Source of the DNA: Treponema parvum
Lineage (GTDB): Bacteria; Spirochaetota; Spirochaetia; Treponematales; Treponemataceae
Assembly (NCBI RefSeq): GCF_017893945.1
Contig: NZ_CP054257.1
Location: 1,550,001 to 1,614,000 of the forward strand
DNA: 64,000 nt
Reading direction: 5' to 3'
The notes below the pieces were generated by a model. The model did no database searches. It was not told the origin of the DNA and was given only the letters and a program-made list of their open reading frames with translations. The position numbers were made by a program, and so were the translations under genes. Shown one piece after another: positions 8,307 to 17,381 of this stretch. The stretch's first letter is position 1, and every line of letters begins with the position of its first letter.

Positions 8307-9268
8307 TTTGCCGTATTCCAATTTTTTATAAGCTCAAGCGCATCGGTTTTAAATCTATACCGGTTTTTAAATACCCAGCGTTTAGCTTCGGCAAACTGCC
8401 GCCGCGATTCAAAAAAGCCGCAGCATGAGTTGACAAGGTATGCCGGAAAAGATGAAAAAGGAACATATCCGTGATCGAATTTGAACCGAGGGACAAGGTT
8501 TTTAAGATAAAAACGCAGCTGAGACATATCGGGCGTTCTGTCTTCTATCGGAATTTCATGAGCATATTCAATTTGAAAAGCGGTAGAAACGCAAATTTTT
8601 TCACCCCAAAGCCATGACCTGAACGACATGTCAAGGTTTTGCCAATATGAAGAATTTATTGTGTAATCAAATCCGCCCAGCTGCATAAATTTTCGCCTGT
8701 TATACAAGCCTATGTAGTTAAAAGGATACAAGGTCGGAATTCCGTCACTTACGGCGGCTTCGGTTTCGACACGGAATTTGCCGTGTTCCGCAAACGGTAT
8801 AAAGCGAACGGGAAGTCCCTGCCTGTCGGACGAAACAAGACGCGGAACTATGCAGCAAGCTCCGGACGACGCGATGATGTTTTCGGCAAGGTTTGAAGTT
8901 AAAATGGAAGGAGTTATTTTAAGACTGTCGCGTATGACAAGCACGTGATCCGCAAGGCTTTCGCCTATTCCGATATTTATGAGGTCCCCGTCGGTCACCT
9001 TGTCCAGAGGAACGATAAAACGCACATAGGGAAAAGCCGAAACGAATTCTTCGATGTTATAGCTGTCGGGATCAGGTTCAAACGAAATAATCGACGCAAA
9101 ACCGCATTTCATGAGATCTTCAAGCATCTGCAAGCGAAAATGACTGCCCAAGGAATTTATCAGCACAACGGAAACATTCATTTTTACGCCGGGCATGGAT
9201 TCCGTTCCGCCCAGGACGGTCATATTTATCTGCCGTTCGTTAAAAATTGAAGGTATAGTATTCATCAT
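8303..9268 (-). CDS. Glycosyltransferase family 2-like protein
   Basis: A 321-residue protein with a GT-A-like core: NVSVVLINSLGSHFRLQMLEDL at the start of the fold, and near residue 205 the sequence LGGFDYTINSSYWQNLDMSFRSWLWG. The latter matches the 'GGFDe.f....D.dl..R....G' acceptor-site pattern of GT2 enzymes. The usual DXD sugar-nucleotide motif is not evident, so it may be divergent. ATG 9268 overlaps the spiro-SPASM stop by 29 bases and has GGAAC upstream; M16 or M30 are alternative starts. It ends in an ATGA overlap with the three-domain fusion, so it is co-translated with the sugar-activation enzymes. A role in adding a glycan to a protein or lipid is inferred. Confidence 0.65.
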   Translation of the reverse strand: MMNTIPSIFNERQINMTVLGGTESMPGVKMNVSVVLINSLGSHFRLQMLEDLMKCGFASIISFEPDPDSYNIEEFVSAFPYVRFIVPLDKVTDGDLINIGIGESLADHVLVIRDSLKITPSILTSNLAENIIASSGACCIVPRLVSSDRQGLPVRFIPFAEHGKFRVETEAAVSDGIPTLYPFNYIGLYNRRKFMQLGGFDYTINSSYWQNLDMSFRSWLWGEKICVSTAFQIEYAHEIPIEDRTPDMSQLRFYLKNLVPRFKFDHGYVPFSSFPAYLVNSCCGFFESRRQFAEAKRWVFKNRYRFKTDALELIKNWNTAK

Positions 9269-10943
9269 ATGTTCCGGATATCTTATCGTATTTTTTATTT
9301 ATTTGATCTTCCATAAGGCGGTCGCTCTTATGCCAGATAACTTCCAGAGGTTCTTCAAAAACGTTTCCGATTATATCGTCAAACATGCATTCTTTATACA
9401 GCGGAACGGAACCGTCGGATAAGATCACCATGTCGCGGCGGAGATGCCAGTCGGGATAACGTTCCACAGGGGAAAGATCGCAAGGTTTTCTTTCAGGCAA
9501 AAGCCCGAGATACGAATTGTATTTTTGAATTATGAGGTTTCCGTGCGAGGGACTGTCTTTAGCGCTCCAAAACCGGTAAAAAGCTTCAAGCTGATCCTCG
9601 TTTATGTCCATGCGCACAAACTGCGGATACACGGATTTCGGAAAATATTTTGAAAGAATGTTTATGCCATTCAACGCCGCTTCAAATCCGTCGGCAAAGT
9701 GAATTTCCTTATATTTTTCTTTTGTGACGCTGTCTAAAAGAACAACCCACATCACAGGCTCATAACCGTTCGTGCGGGGAGCGCAGCGGCCGCAAATTTC
9801 GGCTATCTGAGCTGCGAGCGTTTCGGAAAGGCCGTCTCCGGTAGTTTCAATAAAGACGGACAGCCCCGGATATTTTAAAACTTCGCTTACAATATTCTTA
9901 ATATGCTTGTGATAAAGAGGTTCTCCCCAAAGAGAAAGCGACAAAACCGCATTTTCCGAAAAATCCGCTATATTTTTTACAAGAGCCTTAAACTTTTCAA
10001 GCGGCATTTCTCCGAATTTCTTTTTTGTTTTTTCAAGGACATCGTCATAAGGGCTGTAAACGCAGCGGCTTCCGGATTTTGCTTCGATTTGTATGTTGTA
10101 AAAGCCGGGAACGGTGCGAAGTATTCCGGCGCATTTACACGCCATCTCTGAAAGTTCTTCCGCGGACGCACCGCTTAAAGCACCGGTGCCGGCGGGTTTA
10201 GCGGAAAAATTTTTATCGGTGTTTTCCGCGCCTGTGTTCCTGTCTACAGCCTTGTCGGCAGCAGTTTCCTCTACGCCGCCCTTACCGCAGGAAATTTCGG
10301 CTAACTTCAAGCACGCTAAAAGTCCTTCTTTGGACGCGCAGTGAAAACTGAGCCTATACATGCGCCAATCGACGGGCGAGATCACTGTTTCAATTTCAAA
10401 GGCGTTTATGTCAGTCTTCATAGCGGAAAAAATAGAGTCCCTTGAAACGGGATTATCGCCTGCAGCGTTGGGAATGTCTTTTCTTAAAGAAAGTTTTTCT
10501 ATGATCGCGGCTGTGTCGCAGTTTATAAGTTCGGGAGCGAAGCCGTAGGGATAACCGTCGGCAAAGGTGTATTCGGCGATATATTCGGAATGTGTTTTGA
10601 TCACTTCCAGAGTGAGAGTCGTGTTTAAAAAAGGGCAATCGGCCCACGCATAAACTATATTCTGTGCGTTTGAGCTGCGGCAGGCTTCATGCATGGAATG
10701 CAGCAGAGACGATACCGTCCACGAAGGTTTTTCAACCACTGAAATTCGGCTCATTTCGTTTTTCTTATTCAGCTCGGCGCAGGCGGAGCTTGTTTTACCG
10801 TCGGCAAAGATAAAAATTCCCGCAAGATCCGGAATATCTTTTGCCCAAAGAAGGGCTTTTTCATAGGCAGAAAGACCGTCGAATTTTTTATCAAACATGT
10901 GCAGAGAAACGGACGGCGCAAACAATACAACTATATTTTTCAT
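9240..10943 (-). CDS. Spiro-SPASM protein (N-terminal nucleotidyltransferase-like, C-terminal degenerate radical-SAM/SPASM)
   Basis: About 567 residues from ATG 10943 (an earlier in-frame ATG at 10961 has no ribosome site). The first 190 residues look like an NTP-transferase fold (KNIVVLFAPSV..., IVYAWADCPF, where DCPF resembles the MobA 'aDqP' turn). The C-terminal half follows a radical-SAM TIM barrel (VLSLSLWGEPLYHKHI, the GEPL turn). It ends in a SPASM-like segment with Cys in KPCDLSPV, then SDGSVPLYKECMFDDIIGNVFEEPLEVIW. No CX3CX2C iron-sulfur motif is seen at the expected site, so radical chemistry may be lost. The architecture matches the spirochaete-restricted spiro-SPASM family (TIGR04321, from memory). 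It heads the operon; substrate unknown. Confidence 0.8.
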   Translation of the reverse strand: MKNIVVLFAPSVSLHMFDKKFDGLSAYEKALLWAKDIPDLAGIFIFADGKTSSACAELNKKNEMSRISVVEKPSWTVSSLLHSMHEACRSSNAQNIVYAWADCPFLNTTLTLEVIKTHSEYIAEYTFADGYPYGFAPELINCDTAAIIEKLSLRKDIPNAAGDNPVSRDSIFSAMKTDINAFEIETVISPVDWRMYRLSFHCASKEGLLACLKLAEISCGKGGVEETAADKAVDRNTGAENTDKNFSAKPAGTGALSGASAEELSEMACKCAGILRTVPGFYNIQIEAKSGSRCVYSPYDDVLEKTKKKFGEMPLEKFKALVKNIADFSENAVLSLSLWGEPLYHKHIKNIVSEVLKYPGLSVFIETTGDGLSETLAAQIAEICGRCAPRTNGYEPVMWVVLLDSVTKEKYKEIHFADGFEAALNGINILSKYFPKSVYPQFVRMDINEDQLEAFYRFWSAKDSPSHGNLIIQKYNSYLGLLPERKPCDLSPVERYPDWHLRRDMVILSDGSVPLYKECMFDDIIGNVFEEPLEVIWHKSDRLMEDQINKKYDKISGTYDEYYTFNF

Positions 10944-10966
10944 CTCTTCCAATATCGGCATTACGG

Positions 10967-10995
10967 TTGAACAAGATTATTTGAATGTATAAAAT
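10967..10995 (+). promoter_or_regulatory. Sigma70-type promoter of xseA-xseB-mutL
   Basis: TTGAAC (10967-10972), a 17-base spacer, then TAAAAT (10990-10995). The start codon of xseA is only 8 bases past the -10 box, so the mRNA would have practically no leader. No ribosome site is visible. Confidence 0.6.
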
Positions 10996-11003
10996 TAAGC
11001 ATC

Positions 11004-12227
11004 ATGAGTTCACTGCCGTTTGCTCCAGACACAATATTTACCGTTACTTCTCTTACGAACATCATAAAAGCCGCAGTTGAAAATATCTCGCCGGGCGCGA
11101 TTAAACTTGAAGGTGAAATTTCAAATTACCGTCCCAGCAGTTCCGGTCACGTGTATTTTACATTAAAGGACGCTTCTTCGCAAATAAGCGCGGTAATGTT
11201 CCGCTCCGCTGCCGTAAAGCTTTCATTTATTCCCCAAGACGGAATGAAAGTCTGCTGCACGGGAAAACTCACAGTCTATGCGGCACGCGGAAATTATCAA
11301 ATAGTAATATCGTTCATGGAGCCGTCCGGCACGGGCGACATTCTTCAAATGCTTGAAGAACGCAAAAAAAAGCTTGCGGCGGAAGGACTTTTCGACACGT
11401 CGAAAAAACGCCCGCTGCCGCTTTTTCCTCAAAGGATCGGGGTCGTAACGAGTCCTACGGGAGCCGCCCTCCGCGATATTCTTCAGATAGCCAAACGTAG
11501 GAACGATTCCATTTCCATAATTATACTTCCCGCTCTGGTGCAGGGAGAAAGCGCGGCAAAATCGATAGCAAGACAGATACGAACTGCAAACGAATATAAA
11601 ATGTGCGACACGCTCATAGTCGGCCGCGGCGGAGGTTCCCTTGAAGACTTGCTGCCTTTCAGCGACGAAGAAGTTGTCCGCGCAGTCGCCGCATCCGAAA
11701 TCCCGATAGTATCGGCTGTAGGGCATGAAATAGACTGGGCGCTGTGCGACTACGCCGCGTCCATAAGGGCTCCGACTCCCTCAGCCGCAGCGGAACTTGT
11801 GATTCCGCAAAAAAGCGATATTCTAAACGATATACAAGGATTCAAAGAAGAACTTAAAGCCGCCGTCCAAAATAAAATCGAACACATAAGACTTATCCTG
11901 CGGTCGTACAGCTTGGACGGCATGGAGCTTCAGCTGCGGAATATCGAGCAGCCGCTTCTCGCGCGCTTTGATGCGGCAAAGGCCGCTCTCATCTCCAACA
12001 TGGAGCAAAAGATAAAAGACGTGAAAATCTTTATTGAAAATTGCGTGAACACCATGGAAGGAGCCAGCCCGAAGACCATATTCGCGCGGGGATACGCGAT
12101 GGTTAGAAATAAACAAACTCAAAAGATCATACGCAGCGGCAACGATACCGCCTTGGGGCAGGAAATTGAAATAGTTCCGGCACAAGGATATATTACGGCG
12201 GAAGTTACGGCCATAAAAAACGGGTGA
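11004..12227 (+). CDS. xseA: Exonuclease VII large subunit
   Basis: A 407-residue catalytic subunit of exonuclease VII, which degrades single-stranded DNA in both directions. The N-terminal OB fold (residues about 9-105) contains IKLEGEISNYRPSSSGHVYFTLKD, the family signature. The catalytic region shows RIGVVTSPTGAALRDIL, LIVGRGGGSLEDLLPFSDEEVVRAVAASEIPIVSAVGHE (in short overlapping motifs) and RAPTPSAAAELV. The C-terminal part is predicted helical and mediates small-subunit binding in the family. It is the first gene of xseA-xseB-mutL; xseB begins 24 bases downstream. The N-terminus aligns with family starts, supporting ATG 11004 although no Shine-Dalgarno is present. Confidence 0.95.
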   Translation: MSSLPFAPDTIFTVTSLTNIIKAAVENISPGAIKLEGEISNYRPSSSGHVYFTLKDASSQISAVMFRSAAVKLSFIPQDGMKVCCTGKLTVYAARGNYQIVISFMEPSGTGDILQMLEERKKKLAAEGLFDTSKKRPLPLFPQRIGVVTSPTGAALRDILQIAKRRNDSISIIILPALVQGESAAKSIARQIRTANEYKMCDTLIVGRGGGSLEDLLPFSDEEVVRAVAASEIPIVSAVGHEIDWALCDYAASIRAPTPSAAAELVIPQKSDILNDIQGFKEELKAAVQNKIEHIRLILRSYSLDGMELQLRNIEQPLLARFDAAKAALISNMEQKIKDVKIFIENCVNTMEGASPKTIFARGYAMVRNKQTQKIIRSGNDTALGQEIEIVPAQGYITAEVTAIKNG

Positions 12228-12251
12228 GCTTCCGTCATATTGGAGTAAAAC

Positions 12252-12524
12252 ATGGATAATTTTGAAGAAAAATTACGCAAACTTGAAAAATTGACTGCGG
12301 ATATTAAACAAACTGATATATCGCTTGAAGATGCATTAAAAAATTTTGAAGAAGGAATAAAACTTGCACGCGGCATGGAAAAAGAGCTTGAAAAAATCGA
12401 AGGCAAAATACAAATCCTTATGAATGAACCTTCCGCTCAAGTCAAACCTGAACTGGATCTTTTTTCGGATACCGACAATACTACGGGAACTTCCGGCGCG
12501 CCGGAAATCGGAACGCGCAGATGA
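12252..12524 (+). CDS. xseB: Exonuclease VII small subunit
   Basis: A 90-residue protein. Residues 1-60 are the typical XseB helical hairpin (NFEEKLRKLEKLTADIKQ, then SLEDALKNFEEGIKLARGM). The acidic, proline-containing tail of about 25 residues is extra to the core. XseB coats the XseA helical arms to make active exonuclease VII. ATG 12252 is preceded by TTGGAGTAAAAC, a good ribosome site. The stop overlaps the mutL start as ATGA, so the three genes are one transcription and translation unit. Confidence 0.93.
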   Translation: MDNFEEKLRKLEKLTADIKQTDISLEDALKNFEEGIKLARGMEKELEKIEGKIQILMNEPSAQVKPELDLFSDTDNTTGTSGAPEIGTRR

Positions 12525-14581
12525 GCGAAAAAGAAGACAAATCTTTGCAAACGGCAAAACGCCGCCCCATAAGGGTATTAAATGCGGAAGTTGCCAGAAA
12601 GATCGCTGCGGGAGAAGTTATAGACCGCCCTAACGCGATAGTGAGAGAGCTTATGGATAACGCCGTAGACTCCGGGGCAAATTCCATAACCGTAGAGCTC
12701 TCAGGCGGAGGTATAGACAAGATCCGAGTGATAGACGACGGATCGGGAATAACGAGAGAAGACCTTTTACACTGTGCCAGACCCCACGCCACAAGCAAAA
12801 TTCAGACGGAGACCGACTTATTGCATCTTTCAACGCTCGGATTCAGGGGCGAAGCTCTGGCTTCGATCGCAGCCGTAAGCCGCTTAAGCATAATGTCGGG
12901 CAAAAGCAGGTTGAGAGCTTCGGTTACGGAAGATCACATAATAGAAGATATTCAGCCCGTTTCGGGCACAATAGTCCAGTCGGAAGCGCTTTTTGAAAAT
13001 TTTCCGGCGCGAAGGGTGTTTTTAAAGCGCCCTGCTTCGGAAACTACTATGTGTAAAAACACTTTTATTGAAAAATCGCTGCCCAAACCGGAAATTGCAT
13101 TCAGGCTTACCGTAGACGGACAGACAAAACTTGATCTGCCCTCTGGGCAAAGTCTTACCGAACGTTTTATTCAGGCAAATTCTATCCGTGAAAACGAAAA
13201 ACTTTTTTATGAAATTCAAGGAAGCGGAAGCGACTTTACTTTTAAACTGATCATAGGAGAACCGTCGGTTTCGCGTCCGGATAAAAAATTTATCTTTATC
13301 TACGTAAACGGAAGAAAAATATCGGAATTTTCCCTTGTTCAAGCAATTGAATACGGCTGCCAAGGATATTTTCCAAACGGGACACATCCAGCCGCTTCGC
13401 TTTTCGTGCAGATAGCCCCGGAATCTGTGGATTTTAACATTCACCCTGCAAAAAAAGAAGCGAGATTTCGCGACATATCGGAACTTCACCACGCCGTAAG
13501 CTCCTGTGTAAAAAATTTTTTCCGTCAATACACGCTTAAAGCCGTAACGTCAGCTTCAGAGCCGATACAAAAAGAACTTTCCGAAGAATTTTCAGAAAAA
13601 TTTTCTGCCGCGAAAGACATAAGATCCCGCTTTTTTTCTCCTTCCTATGCAAGCTCGCGAGCTACGAAAGAACACCCTTTTGAAAAGACGCCGGACTTTT
13701 ACAGCGTAGACGAAGCGCTTCTGGACGATCTGAAAACACAAGCCGGTCTATCGGATACGAAAAACACGGAAACCGGTGAGCCGAGATATAGAATTTCAAA
13801 CCAAAGCCCTAAACAGCTTGCGCTTGCGGCCATAGCGGCTGCGGACGGCGGCGCCGCTGGCGATGACAGGTTCAGCGAAAATACCGACGGCGCAGACAGC
13901 GCGGTAAACGGCACGAATGACGGCACCGCTGGAGACGGTTCTTCGAACAGCAGTTATTCCAGCGGCGGATTGCAAAGCGGGCATGGCAGCCGGTCTTCGG
14001 ATAGAGAATTGTCCGACGAGCCGATCGGCCAATTTTCCGGCGGCCTTAGATACTTGGGCACGGCGCTCGGAGTGTTCCTGCTTGCCGAAAAAAACGACAT
14101 TCTTTACATGATCGACCAGCATGCGGCTCACGAGCGCATATTATATGACAAAATTATGGCTTCGCAGGGAAGATCCCAAGCGCTCCTTGTTCCGTACGTG
14201 GTAGAAACACAGTCGGTTCAGGAAGACGCATATATGGAGCGCATAAGGGAAAAATTGAACGACGCGGGATTTTCCGCAAAAAACTGCGGCGACGGGCGCT
14301 GGGAAATTTCTTCGGTTCCGGAACGCTGGCGAGGCACGGAAGAAGATCTTACGCGTATGCTCTTGGAAAAAAGAATCGACGCAAGCGAACTCATTTCCAA
14401 ATTAGCGGCGATGACGGCTTGCAAGGCGGCTGTAAAAGACGGATACATCCTTGACGACTCAAGTGCAAAAGCCTTAGCCGTTTCCGCTCTGGAACTTAAA
14501 GATCCTCACTGTCCGCACGGAAGGCCGGTATACGCGGCCATCACGAAAGCGGAACTTTTCAACCTTGTAAAACGCACATAA
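12521..14581 (+). CDS. mutL: DNA mismatch repair protein MutL
   Basis: A 686-residue mismatch-repair protein. The GHKL ATPase occupies residues about 15-330: AAGEVIDRPNAIVRELMDNA (catalytic Glu), DDGSGI and GFRGEALASI. A low-complexity Gly/Ser/Asp/Asn linker (about 430-500) joins it to the C-terminal endonuclease/dimerisation domain. That domain has DQHAAHERILYD, ACKAAVKDG and CPHGRP. The metal motif DQHA(X)2E(X)4E has Asp in the final position instead of Glu. CPHGRP and ACK support a nicking MutL of the type found where MutH is absent. It starts in an ATGA overlap with xseB. It would be recruited by MutS (not in this window). Confidence 0.96.
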   Translation: MSEKEDKSLQTAKRRPIRVLNAEVARKIAAGEVIDRPNAIVRELMDNAVDSGANSITVELSGGGIDKIRVIDDGSGITREDLLHCARPHATSKIQTETDLLHLSTLGFRGEALASIAAVSRLSIMSGKSRLRASVTEDHIIEDIQPVSGTIVQSEALFENFPARRVFLKRPASETTMCKNTFIEKSLPKPEIAFRLTVDGQTKLDLPSGQSLTERFIQANSIRENEKLFYEIQGSGSDFTFKLIIGEPSVSRPDKKFIFIYVNGRKISEFSLVQAIEYGCQGYFPNGTHPAASLFVQIAPESVDFNIHPAKKEARFRDISELHHAVSSCVKNFFRQYTLKAVTSASEPIQKELSEEFSEKFSAAKDIRSRFFSPSYASSRATKEHPFEKTPDFYSVDEALLDDLKTQAGLSDTKNTETGEPRYRISNQSPKQLALAAIAAADGGAAGDDRFSENTDGADSAVNGTNDGTAGDGSSNSSYSSGGLQSGHGSRSSDRELSDEPIGQFSGGLRYLGTALGVFLLAEKNDILYMIDQHAAHERILYDKIMASQGRSQALLVPYVVETQSVQEDAYMERIREKLNDAGFSAKNCGDGRWEISSVPERWRGTEEDLTRMLLEKRIDASELISKLAAMTACKAAVKDGYILDDSSAKALAVSALELKDPHCPHGRPVYAAITKAELFNLVKRT

Positions 14582-14632
14582 AACGCACCGCTCAATTTAA
14601 CTTTGAGGTTTCGAAAAACTCGCGGCTGTAAG

Positions 14633-14684
14633 TGTGCGCAAAATGCGCATGAAAACAGCAGTCTCGGAATCGGAAATTGAAATT
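14633..14684. repeat. Degenerate copy of the 3' hairpin elements
   Basis: Between convergent mutL and the GH130 gene: GTGCGCA/TGCGCAT hairpin (about 14634-14650), then AACAGCAGTCTC resembling the AACAGTCTCC of the flaA element, then CGGAAATTGAAATT (14671-14684) matching the 1094 hairpin. The order differs and the arms are decayed, so this looks like a worn relative of the elements at 1094-1269 and 30176-30235. Confidence 0.45.
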
Positions 14685-14694
14685 CTCTATAACC

Positions 14695-15714
14695 TTAACA
14701 AGTACATAAAGAGATTAGATCTTCCAATTGAGCCGTAGCCAAACACTCAACCGTATCGCTTGCCCCGTAATAAATTTTTACCTCATCATTATCTTCCAAT
14801 ATCATTCCGCCAGGAAATATGACGTTGGTTCTGAACCCCTCGTCAACCTCCCAATGCGTTTCGGGCACTATGAGCGGCTCTTTTGAAAAACCGATTATCT
14901 TTTGAGGATTTTGTAAGTCTAAAAGCATTATTCCGGCCATGTAGCACTTTTGCCATTTCTCTTCCCAACCGTTTTTACCTCTTAAAGTGTCCTTATGAAC
15001 CGCATGAAAAAGCGTCAGCCAGCCTTTATCCGTTTTTACGGGAGGAGCGGCGGGCCCAAGCTTGTCATTTGCGTAACGAATCGACTCCAGCCCCAACAAA
15101 AGAGAGCTTTCTCCCCAGTATCGTAAATCAGGAGAATTTGAAATCCATATATCAAAACAGTCTTTTCCGTCATGGGAATAAACCGGCATGGGGCGTTCCA
15201 AACGATAATACTTATCGTTTATTTTTTCCGGAAACAAAACCATGTTTCGGTTATCGGGAAGCGACAAGCTGATTATCGTAACGCTATTTAAATTTTTTGA
15301 AATCTCAGCTATCCCGCCTCTGAGCCCGTGATACGTATCTGCTGCAAAGCATAAATACAATCTGTCTTCTATTACAGTCAGTCTGGGATCATATATTCTG
15401 AATATTTCATTATCGGAAAGTTTTTCGGCGCTCCAAAAAGGCTCCGCATCGCATTTCCATGCATATCCGTCGTTGCTTCTGGCAAAGCCTAAACAGGTTC
15501 CTTTGAACTTGTTCCCTCCCATAAATCGTGAAGGCCCATCTATATATCCGTAATCGTCCCGAAAGAGCATTACGTATTCTCCGTTGAATTTTACAACGCC
15601 CGCGTTAAAAACCAATTGCGCTTCGTACGGAACCATGGATGCGTCCAATACGGGCTTCCCATTCAAATATCGATTTATACGTGAAAAACTGTGATAATCG
15701 GTCATAGCAGGCAT
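14695..15714 (-). CDS. GH130 family beta-mannoside phosphorylase/glycosidase
   Basis: A 339-residue cytoplasmic five-bladed beta-propeller enzyme of the GH130 type. Visible features are the LVFNAGVVKFNGEYVMLFRDD opening strand, GFARSNDGYAW (the 'ArS.DG..w' motif), IYDPRLTVIEDRLYL (catalytic Asp region), RPMPVY, GPAAPPVKTDKGWLTLFHAV and EGFRTNVIFPGG. GH130 enzymes phosphorolyse or hydrolyse beta-mannosides such as mannosyl-glucose or mannosyl-GlcNAc. It is last in the sugar locus after the GH3 gene, so it likely processes an imported oligosaccharide. ATG 15714 is preceded by AAGGGGTAAGGC. Exact substrate specificity cannot be read from sequence. Confidence 0.87.
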   Translation of the reverse strand: MPAMTDYHSFSRINRYLNGKPVLDASMVPYEAQLVFNAGVVKFNGEYVMLFRDDYGYIDGPSRFMGGNKFKGTCLGFARSNDGYAWKCDAEPFWSAEKLSDNEIFRIYDPRLTVIEDRLYLCFAADTYHGLRGGIAEISKNLNSVTIISLSLPDNRNMVLFPEKINDKYYRLERPMPVYSHDGKDCFDIWISNSPDLRYWGESSLLLGLESIRYANDKLGPAAPPVKTDKGWLTLFHAVHKDTLRGKNGWEEKWQKCYMAGIMLLDLQNPQKIIGFSKEPLIVPETHWEVDEGFRTNVIFPGGMILEDNDEVKIYYGASDTVECLATAQLEDLISLCTC

Positions 15715-15766
15715 GCCTTACCCCTTTTATTAAACCCGGTAATTTATCGTAAATTATTATGACACA

Positions 15767-17377
15767 TCATTCTTCAATCATTATCTTTCTCTCGACGAGG
15801 TTGATAGGAAGGATTCCCCTCGCCTTCTTTTTGCCCGAGAGTACGTCGACCGCTGTTTTTTGGCATAATTGGCCGTCATAAGCATAAATTATTCTGGGAA
15901 CATACATAAATTCACGAGACGCATAAGGACAGCCTGAAAGAATAACACACACCAGTTTGGCTTCAAGGCCTTCCATCATCGAAAGCATTCTTCTGGGGAT
16001 ATCGCTTGTTCCCCTATACGATTCGTTTTTGGTGGCGAGCACCATAACTATTCTAGAATAGTTCATCGTAGTTGCCATAAATCTTTCCTGCTGATTTCTA
16101 GCAGGAAATTCAGGAAGATAGACGATAGACGCTTTGGGATAGTTTTTCTTTATTTCTTTTTCAAAGGTCGTAAAATCATAGCTTTCCTTTTTTAACTCTC
16201 CCGTGTCGAAATCCTCATATAAGTTACCTTTTTGAAATACGAAAAGCAAATCCTCTCCGTCTAAAAGTTTTGAAGAAACGCCTTCCTTTCTTACGTCGGT
16301 AACGGCATCAACGCTCATTTGAAGAACGGCGGCTCTATCTTCTTCCGATATTTCGGGCGCCTCCGGTTTTTTTAATGTGCGATTTTGCGCCGCTATGACT
16401 CGCCTTGCGGCTTCATTGATCTGTTCTTCGCTTACAATTCCTTTTTTATATGCGTCCAGCATATATGTGTACGCTTCTTTACAGCCGATTCTATAACTTG
16501 TAAGAACCATATCTATTCCGGCAGCCATTGCAAGCTGATGACATGTTTCAAGCCCGAATGTATTAGTCAGCCCGATCATGGCGAAGCTGTCCGTTATCAT
16601 AAGACCGTCGTATCCCTGATTGCGTATTACGTCGACTATTTTTTTAGAAAGAGTTGCGGGATATTTTGGATCTATCTTGGGAACCATTATATGACCGACC
16701 ATTATTCCGGACAAATCCGCACTTTTTATCGCTTCAAGGTAAGGAAAAAGCTCGCGGTCTATCAAAGTTTTTTCATCGGCATCCAAGTAAACCATTCCTA
16801 TGTGAGAATCTACTGGGGAATATCCGAATCCCGGATAGTGCTTGCCCGTAACCACCATTCCCTGATCTTGATAACCTTTTATTGTTGCGGCGGCGAACTT
16901 TGACACTTTTTCTTTAGTGTCGGCATACGCCCTGCTTCCTACGCAGCTGCTTAACGGTAAGGCGGCAATATCCATTATGGGGCCGAAAACGGTATTATAA
17001 AATCCTTTTTTTGCTTCCACCCCAGTTATGCGCCCGTATTCATACGCAATTTTTAAGCTATCGGTTGAAGCAACCGCCATCTGATACGGAAGTTCAATAT
17101 TTCCGTAATTGAATCCGTATTCCATGTCGTCGCCGATCAAAATCGGGTAATCCGCATTTTCTAAAACTTTTTCAAGAAGGTATTTTTCTCCCGGGCAATA
17201 ATAGTTTTCGTGAACATATCTAAAGGAAATATGTATTCCGCCGAGGCTATGATTGCGTATCATATCCAAAGTAAAATCCAAATCTTCAGCGTCTATCGGA
17301 TTTCTCATAAAAAGCATTAAACCGATTTTTTGATCAATGCTCAGCTCTTCGATATTCAGCGATACAAGCTTTTTCAT
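15767..17377 (-). CDS. GH3 family glycoside hydrolase (NagZ-like beta-N-acetylhexosaminidase)
   Basis: A 536-residue protein with a GH3 TIM barrel. KHYPGFGYSPVDSH (residues 179-192) is the NagZ-type signature with the Asp-Ser-His catalytic dyad. YDGLMITDSFAMIGL carries the nucleophile Asp263. The C-terminal 200 residues form an alpha/beta domain of the two-domain GH3 type. There is no signal peptide, so it acts in the cytoplasm on imported sugar. The DSH dyad favours N-acetylhexosaminide substrates over glucosides. It begins 4 bases after the MalG-like permease stop. Together with GH130 it suggests a mannosyl/GlcNAc-containing glycan, possibly host N-glycan derived, as an inference. Confidence 0.88.
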   Translation of the reverse strand: MKKLVSLNIEELSIDQKIGLMLFMRNPIDAEDLDFTLDMIRNHSLGGIHISFRYVHENYYCPGEKYLLEKVLENADYPILIGDDMEYGFNYGNIELPYQMAVASTDSLKIAYEYGRITGVEAKKGFYNTVFGPIMDIAALPLSSCVGSRAYADTKEKVSKFAAATIKGYQDQGMVVTGKHYPGFGYSPVDSHIGMVYLDADEKTLIDRELFPYLEAIKSADLSGIMVGHIMVPKIDPKYPATLSKKIVDVIRNQGYDGLMITDSFAMIGLTNTFGLETCHQLAMAAGIDMVLTSYRIGCKEAYTYMLDAYKKGIVSEEQINEAARRVIAAQNRTLKKPEAPEISEEDRAAVLQMSVDAVTDVRKEGVSSKLLDGEDLLFVFQKGNLYEDFDTGELKKESYDFTTFEKEIKKNYPKASIVYLPEFPARNQQERFMATTMNYSRIVMVLATKNESYRGTSDIPRRMLSMMEGLEAKLVCVILSGCPYASREFMYVPRIIYAYDGQLCQKTAVDVLSGKKKARGILPINLVERKIMIEE

Positions 17378-17381
17378 ACAA

